This document shows positions 1 to 4,945 of a stretch of 8,322 nt of DNA, piece after piece; the first letter of the stretch is position 1, and each line of letters opens with the position of its first letter. Source of the DNA: Spirochaetaceae bacterium. GTDB taxonomy: Bacteria; Spirochaetota; Spirochaetia; Treponematales; Breznakiellaceae. Location: positions 1 through 8,322 of the forward strand of contig JAIRYB010000109.1 of assembly GCA_031267955.1 (NCBI GenBank), given 5' to 3'. A program made the position numbers and the translations under genes. The notes under the pieces were generated by a model. It was given only the letters and a program-made list of their open reading frames with translations, made no database searches and had not been told where the DNA came from.

Positions 1-341
1 CGGAACTGGGTAATAAACAGGGCGTTGACAAGGCTGAGGAACATCCCCATAAGCATTGAGGCCGGAAGCAGGACCGGAAGGCCCAGATCAAGTTTGCCCA
101 GGGCCGCAAGGGTCAGGCACACCACCGAGATAATGTTGCCGGCCGACACGTCAATATTGGAGGTGATGATGATAAGATTCATGCCGATAGCCGCGATGAG
201 CAGGTAGCTGAAACGGTTGAGCATGCTCATGGTGTTGTTCAGGGAGAAAAAGCCCCGGGCAAAGACCCCCAGGATAAGCAGTATGCCCAGGAGAAAAAGC
301 CCCAGGTAAAGTTCCGCGCTAAGCTGGATTCTGCGTTTCAT
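1..341 (-). CDS. Sugar ABC transporter permease (RbsC/RhaP type), N-terminal part, truncated by window edge
   Basis: This is the inner-membrane channel subunit of a carbohydrate ABC importer. Only about 113 N-terminal residues are visible, because the frame continues past the left edge. Translation from the ATG at 341-339 begins MKRRIQLSAELYLGLF and is strongly hydrophobic. There are likely membrane segments near residues 12-30, 45-60, 66-82 and 90-110. The stretch GMNLIIITSNIDVSAGN resembles the GM-x-L-(V/I)-I-I-T-x-x-I-D-L-S-V-G signature of RbsC/XylH/RhaP permeases. The start codon overlaps the ATPase stop in an ATGA arrangement, so translational coupling is likely; the only Shine-Dalgarno-like sequence is a weak purine stretch inside the end of the ATPase gene. 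Rhamnose as substrate is inferred solely from the mutarotase two genes upstream; ribose, xylose or AI-2-type substrates cannot be excluded. The family call is firm, the substrate is not. Confidence 0.88.
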   Translation of the reverse strand, partial: MKRRIQLSAELYLGLFLLGILLILGVFARGFFSLNNTMSMLNRFSYLLIAAIGMNLIIITSNIDVSAGNIISVVCLTLAALGKLDLGLPVLLPASMLMGMFLSLVNALFITQF

Positions 342-1855
342 ACCGCCGCCTTTGCCGTACCGGAGGCCAGGGCTATGTGCAGGATATCTTCCTGGGAGAA
401 ACCGCCCCGGTCAAAACAGCCGGCAACGCTGCCGTCCTTCATCACGTAGATGCGGTCGCACATGCCGATAAGTTCCGGAAGCTCGCTGGAAATCATCAGG
501 ATGGTCAGCCCGGACGCGGCCATATTGCTGATGATCCGGTGAATTTCGGCCTTGGCGTTTACGTCCACGCCCCGGGTCGGCTCGTCCAGAATCAGTATCT
601 TGGGGTTCAGGGCAAGGGCCTTGCTCACCGAGACTTTCTGCTGGTTCCCCCCGGAAAGGTTCATCACCAGGAAGTCGGTGTCCGGCGCCTTTATGCCCAT
701 TTTTTCCCGCATGGCTTCCGCCACGGAGTATTCCTTCTGGGTATTGATAACCCCCAGGCGGGAATTTTTTTCAAGCTGGGGCATTACGATATTATCCTTG
801 ATATTCATGTTAACGATGACGCCGTACTTCCCCCGGTCCTCGGTGACGTATACCAGCCCCTGCTCCATGGCCTCCCGGTAGTTCCTGAAACGCGCCGGTT
901 TGCCGTCAAGCAGGATCTCCCCCTGTTCCGGCGGGGTAAAGCCGCTCAGGGTCATGGCCAGTTCGGTACGGCCGGACCCGGCAAGCCCGGCAAAGCCCAG
1001 AATCTCGCCACGGCGTACGTAAAAATCGATATCGTGGAGCAGTTCCCGGTCCCCCAGGCCCCTGACGGAGAGGATCTCCCCGCCTATCTCTACCTGGGCC
1101 TTGGGGTAGTAGTTGTCCATGCTGCGGCCTACCATATCGGCCACGAGTTGGTCCTTGTTTGTGGCGGAAACCTCCCGGGTGGATATGTACCGGCCGTCCC
1201 GGATCACGGTAACCCGGCCGCAGAGGGTAAAAATTTCTTCCAGCCGGTGGCTGATATAGACTATGCTGACCCCGTGCTTCCTGAGATCGCGGATTATGGC
1301 GAACAGGGCGTCCACTTCCTGCTGGGTAAGGGAAGCGGTCGGCTCGTCCAGGATAAGAATCCGGGACTCGAAAGTCAGGGCTTTGGCGATTTCCACCATC
1401 TGTTTCTGGGCCATGCCCAGGTTTTTGATCTTTTCATCAACCGGGATGGCAATGCGCAGGCTCTTGAGGATGGTTTCCATTTTCAGAGCCATGGCTTTGT
1501 AATCCAGCACGGTAAAAGGGCCGGCCTTTTTTACGATTTCCCGGTTCAGGAAAAGATTGTCCAGGACGGTCATTTCCTCAAAGAGGCTGGTTTCCTGGTA
1601 GATGATGGCGATGCCTCTGGAAAAAGCGTCCAGGGGGCTGGAGAATTTTACCTCCTCGCCGAAAATGGCGATCTGCCCGGAATCCGGGGCGTGGACCCCG
1701 GTAACCACCTTCATCAGGGTGGATTTTCCGGCGCCGTTTTCGCCGCAGATCGCGTGGATTTCCCCGGATCTAAGCTCGAAATTCATGTCGTCCAGTGCTA
1801 TGACGCCGGGGAAAGACTTTGTAATTGAAGAAAGGCGCAGGGCTATTGTATCCAT
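338..1855 (-). CDS. Sugar ABC transporter ATP-binding protein with two NBDs (RbsA/RhaT-like; probable rhamnose importer)
   Basis: This is the cytoplasmic ATPase that powers carbohydrate import with RbsC-type permeases. At 505 residues it has the usual length for the RbsA/XylG/MglA/RhaT group. NBD1 has Walker A GENGAGKST (38-46), a Q-loop at Q87, a divergent signature NLGMAQKQM (145-153) in place of LSGGQ, Walker B ILILDEPTASL ending near 176, and the switch histidine H203. NBD2 has the degenerate Walker A GLAGSGRTE (289-297, R replacing the catalytic K), signature LSGGNQQ (399-405), Walker B ILILDEPTRGVD (419-430) and MISSELPEL, with Ser at the switch-His position. This asymmetry is normal for the family: one competent and one degenerate site. 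The start ATG has GAGGA about five bases upstream. The gene lies 84 bases after the mutarotase gene and overlaps the permease start by four bases. Rhamnose specificity is inferred from the neighbouring rhaM; in rhizobia the homologous set is rhaSTPQ with rhaU. Confidence 0.93.
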   Translation of the reverse strand: MDTIALRLSSITKSFPGVIALDDMNFELRSGEIHAICGENGAGKSTLMKVVTGVHAPDSGQIAIFGEEVKFSSPLDAFSRGIAIIYQETSLFEEMTVLDNLFLNREIVKKAGPFTVLDYKAMALKMETILKSLRIAIPVDEKIKNLGMAQKQMVEIAKALTFESRILILDEPTASLTQQEVDALFAIIRDLRKHGVSIVYISHRLEEIFTLCGRVTVIRDGRYISTREVSATNKDQLVADMVGRSMDNYYPKAQVEIGGEILSVRGLGDRELLHDIDFYVRRGEILGFAGLAGSGRTELAMTLSGFTPPEQGEILLDGKPARFRNYREAMEQGLVYVTEDRGKYGVIVNMNIKDNIVMPQLEKNSRLGVINTQKEYSVAEAMREKMGIKAPDTDFLVMNLSGGNQQKVSVSKALALNPKILILDEPTRGVDVNAKAEIHRIISNMAASGLTILMISSELPELIGMCDRIYVMKDGSVAGCFDRGGFSQEDILHIALASGTAKAAV

Positions 1856-1881
1856 AGAAATCCTCGGTACGCGGCCGGTTT

Positions 1882-1933
1882 GAAACGAGGGCAGGCCTGA
1901 AATACCGGCCGGGGCGGCGCCTGCCCGCGTTTC
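1882..1933 (-). repeat. Intercistronic inverted repeat between rhaM and the ABC ATPase gene
   Basis: The arm GAAACGAGGGCAGGC (1882-1896) and the arm GCCTGCCCGCGTTTC (1919-1933) are complementary at 14 of 15 positions, enclosing 22 bases that themselves contain CCGGCCGG. On the minus-strand transcript this forms a GC-rich hairpin in the 84-base gap. No U-run follows on either strand, so it is a poor intrinsic terminator. An RNA-stability or processing element that sets the mutarotase-to-transporter ratio, or a dispersed intergenic repeat, fits better. Confidence 0.75.
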
Positions 1934-1939
1934 CCTGTA

Positions 1940-2257
1940 TTATGGGTGGAAAAAAACCTGTTCCAACCGGTAATGGGTACCGGTACCGGGGTCTTTTTCC
2001 ATGATCATTACATCCTTCATATATTCGTTCCAGCGGTCCACTACCGGGCTTTCCGCCTGCGCCTTCGCGGCGTATTCAACCCCCTGGTCGGCTTCGTAAT
2101 AGCCGAACAGCTCGTCCCCCGCGCACCAGATTGTGTAATTGTGGATGCCCGCCTTGTTCAGCAATTCGGTCATTTCCGGCCAGATTTCGTCATGGCGGCG
2201 TATATACTCCTCTTTTTTCCCCGGGAGCAGCCTGGCCTTCCAGGTAAATCGTTCCAT
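1940..2257 (-). CDS. rhaM: L-rhamnose mutarotase
   Basis: This cytoplasmic dimeric alpha/beta-barrel enzyme interconverts the alpha and beta anomers of L-rhamnose, supplying the form used by rhamnose isomerase. The 105-residue product has the family's usual length (E. coli RhaM is 104) and aligns with it without gaps at the start. Tyr18 and His22 in EEYIRRHDEIWPEM match the active-site Tyr and His of E. coli RhaM. IHNYTIW (38-44), RWNEYMKDVM (75-84) and the C-terminal LEQVFFHP are also family landmarks. The ATG at 2257-2255 has a strong AAGGAG (2268-2263) five bases upstream, which settles the start. It is the first visible gene of a leftward operon, with the sugar ABC ATPase and permease following. 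The rhizobial homologue is called rhaU. Related fucose mutarotases are a different family. Regulation probably acts through the palindromic leader upstream. I see nothing abnormal in the gene. Confidence 0.93.
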   Translation of the reverse strand: MERFTWKARLLPGKKEEYIRRHDEIWPEMTELLNKAGIHNYTIWCAGDELFGYYEADQGVEYAAKAQAESPVVDRWNEYMKDVMIMEKDPGTGTHYRLEQVFFHP

Positions 2258-2271
2258 AGTTTCTCCTTGTA

Positions 2272-2286
2272 TACGCGCGGCGCGTA
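2272..2286 (-). promoter_or_regulatory. Palindrome TACGCG-N3-CGCGTA just upstream of the rhaM ribosome binding site
   Basis: TACGCG (2272-2277) and CGCGTA (2281-2286) form a perfect six-base inverted repeat around CGG. It lies three bases upstream of the AAGGAG Shine-Dalgarno sequence of rhaM in the minus-strand transcript. It could be a small RNA hairpin that affects ribosome access or an operator half-site pair. Position and symmetry are seen; function is inference. Confidence 0.4.
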
Positions 2287-2347
2287 AAACGCCTGTTTCT
2301 TTTTGTATCGGGACAATTCCAAAATACCGGATCTTGAAACAGCGGCC

Positions 2348-2375
2348 CTGGATTTAGCTGATTTAACTAATCCAG
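2348..2375 (-). promoter_or_regulatory. Inverted repeat with internal tandem 9-mers in the rhaM leader (possible operator or leader hairpin)
   Basis: CTGGATT(T)AG (2348-2357) pairs with CTAATCCAG (2367-2375), giving nine base pairs with one bulged T and a nine-base loop. The same segment holds two abutting near-identical 9-mers, GATTTAGCT (2351-2359) and GATTTAACT (2360-2368). It lies about 90 bases upstream of the rhaM start. On the minus strand the arm at 2372-2375 can instead pair with CCAG formed by 2382-2385, so two mutually exclusive hairpins are possible. A binding site for a rhamnose regulator or a leader switch are the main readings. I did not identify a convincing minus-strand promoter in this region. 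Confidence 0.4.
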
Positions 2376-2444
2376 TTTCCCCTGGTTTTTTTGTTCTGTA
2401 AATGGATATTTCTCTTGAAAGGATGGAAAAAAAGAACAATTATG

Positions 2445-2481
2445 GGAGTCGGGCGCGGTCCGGCTCCACAAGGCCGTTTTT
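2445..2481 (+). other. GC-rich hairpin followed by an alternative small hairpin and T5 run, upstream of the DUF3782-like gene
   Basis: GGAGTCGGG (2445-2453) and TCCGGCTCC (2459-2467) pair over nine positions, including two G-T wobbles, with a five-base loop. The right arm also holds CGGC (2461-2464), which can pair with GCCG (2473-2476), directly followed by TTTTT (2477-2481). If transcribed rightward, this would be an overlapping antiterminator-like/terminator-like pair. The terminator stem is only four base pairs and no strong plus-strand promoter is visible upstream, so the arrangement may be fortuitous. Confidence 0.25.
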
Positions 2482-2483
2482 AA

Positions 2484-2497
2484 GTGACATTTGTCAC
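2484..2497. promoter_or_regulatory. Perfect palindrome GTGACA-TT-TGTCAC, candidate operator
   Basis: GTGACA (2484-2489) and TGTCAC (2492-2497) form a perfect inverted repeat with a two-base spacer in the divergent intergenic region. It sits just upstream of a plausible plus-strand promoter and roughly 230 bases from the rhaM start. The dyad has the size expected for a dimeric helix-turn-helix regulator. It differs from the classical CRP site (TGTGA-N6-TCACA) in spacing. No regulator gene is visible, so the binding protein is unknown. Confidence 0.5.
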
Positions 2498-2503
2498 ATA
2501 AAG

Positions 2504-2533
2504 TTTTCACTGCCCGGATTTTTCGGGTATATT
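2504..2533 (+). promoter_or_regulatory. Possible sigma-70-type promoter for the DUF3782-like gene
   Basis: TTTTCA (2504-2509) and TATATT (2528-2533) are separated by 18 bases and end 18 bases before the ATG at 2552. GGAGG (2540-2544) supplies a strong ribosome binding site seven bases before that ATG. The -35 element is weak and the leader would be very short, so this is a modest candidate. Confidence 0.35.
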
Positions 2534-2551
2534 TAAACCGGAGGCTGTATT

Positions 2552-3142
2552 ATGGGAGATGTACAGGAACGGCAGCCGGCCCGGGGCCTGAGTTTCGAAG
2601 ATGTCTGGGCCATGTTTCAGGAAACGGACCGGAAATTCCAGGAAACAGACCGGAAACTAGAAAAAACCGAACGGCTGATCGAAAGATTGATCAAGAAGAC
2701 CGACAAACAACTGGGGGAACTGGGAAACCGCTTCGGCGAGATGGCCGAACACCTGGTTACCCCCAACATTGCGGAAAAATTCCGGGCGCTGAACTACACT
2801 TTTACCAAGGCCGGCCCGGATGTTAAATTTACCGACGCCCGGGGAAAGACCCTTACTGAGGTGGATGTCTGGCTGGAAAACGGGGAATTTGCCCTGGCGG
2901 TGGAGGTCAAGTCGTACCTGCGCCTCCAGGATGTAAAGGACCATATCAAACGGATGGAGATACTCAGGCGGTACGCGGAAGAACGGCAGGATACCAGGAA
3001 ACTGCTGGGGGCTGTGGCGGGGGCGATAGTAAAAGCCCCGATACGGAACTATGCCCTGGAGAAGGGGTTCTACGTGATAGAACAGTCGGGGGATACGGTA
3101 AAGATCGAAGCGCCGGAAGGGTTCTCCCCCCGGATATGGTAA
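2552..3142 (+). CDS. DUF3782-like protein: N-terminal heptad coiled coil plus PD-(D/E)XK nuclease-like domain
   Basis: The function is unknown. The 196-residue product begins with a charged segment rich in heptads: FQETDRK occurs twice in tandem (22-28 and 29-35), followed by the degenerate LEKTERL. It is predicted to form a coiled coil over about residues 20-62. The C-terminal part (about 63-190) looks like a PD-(D/E)XK fold: EVDVW (103-107) supplies Asp105, and LAVEVKSYL (115-123) supplies the E-x-K pair Glu118/Lys120. The family is widespread and often multicopy in cyanobacteria and spirochaetes; DNA binding or cleavage is inferred from the fold only. The start is supported by GGAGG seven bases upstream. 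There are no membrane segments or signal peptide. It is separated by 55 bases from pheS, with which it may be co-transcribed, although the functions appear unrelated. The fold call is fairly secure; the biological role is not known. Confidence 0.82.
   Translation: MGDVQERQPARGLSFEDVWAMFQETDRKFQETDRKLEKTERLIERLIKKTDKQLGELGNRFGEMAEHLVTPNIAEKFRALNYTFTKAGPDVKFTDARGKTLTEVDVWLENGEFALAVEVKSYLRLQDVKDHIKRMEILRRYAEERQDTRKLLGAVAGAIVKAPIRNYALEKGFYVIEQSGDTVKIEAPEGFSPRIW
2615..2656 (+). repeat. Tandem 21-base repeat encoding FQETDRK twice
   Basis: Two abutting 21-base units (2615-2635 and 2636-2656) differ at only two positions, TTT/TTC and ACG/ACA, both synonymous. Each encodes one coiled-coil heptad of the DUF3782-like protein. 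A third, diverged heptad (LEKTERL) follows. The copy number could change by slippage or recombination in whole heptads without breaking the frame. Confidence 0.8.
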
Positions 3143-3197
3143 GCCGGCGCCCGTTGGCCGTCTTTTCATACTACGGCAAAACTGGTAAGCTTTCCCC

Positions 3198-4814
3198 ATG
3201 AACGCTGATATTCAAAGTCTGGTGAAGAATCTGCACCCCCTGGAGGTCCGTATTGTTCTGGGTTATAAGGGGGGGGACGAGCTTTCTATAGAAAAGGTCG
3301 AGAGGGACCTGGGTTTTAAGAGCGGCAACGGGAATCAGGCGCTGTCCTGGCTTTCAGGCAAGGGTATTATCCGGGAGCTGCGCCGTGAAACCGGTGTTTT
3401 CTACGAACTGACCGATTTGGGCCGCAAATGGAAGGAAAGCGGGAGCCCGGAAGAGCGGATCATCGAGCTTATCCGCATCAAACAGGGGCTGACGTTGCCC
3501 GAAATCGCCGGAACCCTGGAACTTGACAATAAGGACGCGGGGAGCGCTTTCGGCGCCCTTTCCAGGCTGGGCGTTCTCGCCATGGACGGGGAAAAAAAGG
3601 TGGCGCTGGCGCTTCCGCCGGAAGATCTGACGAACGGGCGGCCCGCCCGGGGCGAGGCGGCGGAACATTTCGCGCTGATCCGGGGCCTCCTTGAAAAAGC
3701 CGCCGCTTCCGTGGGGGGCCTCCTGGGTGGGGCGGGGCTGGACGCGGCGGAAAAAGCGGCTGCCGCGGGCATCGCCAAGAAACGCGGCGCCCAGGACGCG
3801 CCTTTCCGGCTTGTGGAGCGCGAGGCCGTAATCTTCGGTTTTACCGAAGCGTGGGACGATCTCGCGGCGGCGCTCAGGGCGGCGGGCATTACGGGCGACG
3901 AAATCGGGACCCTTACCCAGGAGATGCTGGAAACAGGTTCGTGGAAGGGGAAGGATTTCCGTTCCTACAATGTCAAAGTACCCCCCACCCGGCTGCTGGC
4001 GGGCCGCACCAATCCTTACGCGAAATTTCTGGAAGACGTAAAGGACAAGCTTTCGTCCCTGGGTTTTGAGGAATTTGACGGCCCGCTTGTGGAGACCGAA
4101 TTCTGGAATTCCGACGCTCTTTTTATGCCCCAGTTCCACTCCGCGCGGGACATCCACGATGTGTACCGTATCACCGATCCGTCAAGCCCGGACGGGTCCG
4201 CTTACGCCAGGGCTATCGAGGAACCCTGGCTTTCCAATGTGGCGGAGGCCCACGAAAACGGCGGCAAGACCGGAAGCCGGGGCTGGTCCTATAACTTTGA
4301 CCGGGATTTTACCCGAAGGCTTATCCTGCGCAGCCAGGGGACGGTGCTTTCGGCAAAAACCCTTCCCCGCGCGAATATCCCCGGCAAGTATTTCGGGATA
4401 GTCCGGTGTTTCCGCTACGACAAGGTGGATGCCACGCATCTTTCCGACTTTTACCAGACCGAAGGCATCGTCCTTGGAGAGGATGTCAATCTCAAAACCC
4501 TTTTGGGTATGCTTGAAATGTTCGCCCGCGAGGTCGCCGGCGCGAAGGAGATAAAATACGTACCCGGCTATTTCCCCTTTACCGAGCCTTCCGTGGAAGT
4601 GCATATCAAGCACCCGGCCCTGGGCTGGTTTGAACTGGGCGGTTCGGGGATTTTCCGGCCCGAGGTGACGGAAAGCCTGGGGGTAAATGTGCCGGTGGCC
4701 GCCTGGGGTATAGGCATAGACCGCATGGCCCTGATGGCCCTGGGCCTCAATGATCTGCGGGAACTCTTTAGCTATGACATTGAAAATGTGCGGCTCAGGC
4801 GGGAAGCTTCCTGA
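3198..4814 (+). CDS. pheS: Phenylalanine--tRNA ligase alpha subunit, archaeal/eukaryotic type
   Basis: This is the catalytic subunit of the alpha2-beta2 enzyme that charges tRNA-Phe with phenylalanine, using ATP, in the cytoplasm. The 538-residue chain is much longer than the usual bacterial PheS (about 330) and matches the archaeal/eukaryotic form. Residues 1 to about 230 contain winged-helix-like segments (for example LSIEKVERDLGFKSGNGNQALSWL), and the class II core follows. GFEEFDGPLVETEFWNSDAL (about 289-308) is the motif 1 region. GKTGSRGWSYNFDRDFTRRL precedes motif 2, FRCFRYD (from Arg403) with THLSDFYQTEG (413-423). Motif 3 is GIGIDRM with Arg509. Spirochaetes are known to carry this PheRS type, which supports the taxonomic guess. 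The start at 3198 lacks a good Shine-Dalgarno sequence but gives a sensible N-terminus. No pheT is adjacent, so the beta subunit must be encoded elsewhere. The frame is intact. Confidence 0.95.
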   Translation: MNADIQSLVKNLHPLEVRIVLGYKGGDELSIEKVERDLGFKSGNGNQALSWLSGKGIIRELRRETGVFYELTDLGRKWKESGSPEERIIELIRIKQGLTLPEIAGTLELDNKDAGSAFGALSRLGVLAMDGEKKVALALPPEDLTNGRPARGEAAEHFALIRGLLEKAAASVGGLLGGAGLDAAEKAAAAGIAKKRGAQDAPFRLVEREAVIFGFTEAWDDLAAALRAAGITGDEIGTLTQEMLETGSWKGKDFRSYNVKVPPTRLLAGRTNPYAKFLEDVKDKLSSLGFEEFDGPLVETEFWNSDALFMPQFHSARDIHDVYRITDPSSPDGSAYARAIEEPWLSNVAEAHENGGKTGSRGWSYNFDRDFTRRLILRSQGTVLSAKTLPRANIPGKYFGIVRCFRYDKVDATHLSDFYQTEGIVLGEDVNLKTLLGMLEMFAREVAGAKEIKYVPGYFPFTEPSVEVHIKHPALGWFELGGSGIFRPEVTESLGVNVPVAAWGIGIDRMALMALGLNDLRELFSYDIENVRLRREAS

Positions 4815-4819
4815 GGCCC

Positions 4820-4854
4820 CCGGCAGGGCGGCCCTTGCGGATTCTATATTTTTT
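4820..4854 (+). terminator. Possible intrinsic terminator after pheS
   Basis: Six bases after the pheS stop, a GC-rich imperfect hairpin can form around 4820-4840: GGG (4826-4828) pairs with CCC (4832-4834), with outer pairs between CCG.CA and T.TGCGG. A U-rich stretch ending in TTTTTT (4849-4854) follows. The stem has bulges and the U-run is offset by several bases, so this is only a moderate candidate. Confidence 0.4.
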
Positions 4855-4920
4855 AAATTGCCCCGTATGGTTCTTGCGTGAACAGGCAAAAGTGGCATAA
4901 AATAGAACATATCCTGATTC

Positions 4921-4926
4921 TATAAT
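4921..4926 (+). promoter_or_regulatory. Perfect TATAAT -10 element upstream of the HDOD gene
   Basis: TATAAT at 4921-4926 lies 19 bases before the ATG at 4946. No good -35 is found at the usual distance. An alternative promoter, TTGCGT (4874-4879) with an 18-base spacer to TAAAAT (4898-4903), lies just upstream. The AT-rich character of 4840-4945, against GC-rich flanks, supports a promoter region. AAGGAAG (4933-4939) is the ribosome binding site, six bases before the start. Confidence 0.45.
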
Positions 4927-4945
4927 TGCAACAAGGAAGATAAAA

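Noticed and set aside
377..1828. A 483-codon open frame on the plus strand opposite the ABC ATPase gene
   Set aside because: It is fully antisense to a gene with complete NBD motifs, has low-complexity composition and no recognisable domain. Strong third-position GC bias in the real gene explains the absence of stops.
2170..2439. An 89-codon minus-strand frame overlapping the rhaM start and leader
   Set aside because: It overlaps rhaM in another frame, lacks a ribosome binding site, and its composition gives no domain; the rhaM Shine-Dalgarno sequence and motifs are decisive.
2484..2497. Canonical CRP/FNR site
   Set aside because: The dyad spacing is two bases, whereas CRP needs TGTGA-N6-TCACA and FNR needs TTGAT-N4-ATCAA; only an unspecified operator can be claimed.
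3143..3197. A promoter and ribosome binding site for pheS
   Set aside because: No convincing -35/-10 pair or Shine-Dalgarno sequence could be identified in these 55 bases; co-transcription with the upstream gene is possible.
3354..4157. Minus-strand open frames of 267 and 162 codons opposite pheS
   Set aside because: They are shadows of a well-supported synthetase gene, rich in Arg/Pro/Ala as expected for antisense reading.
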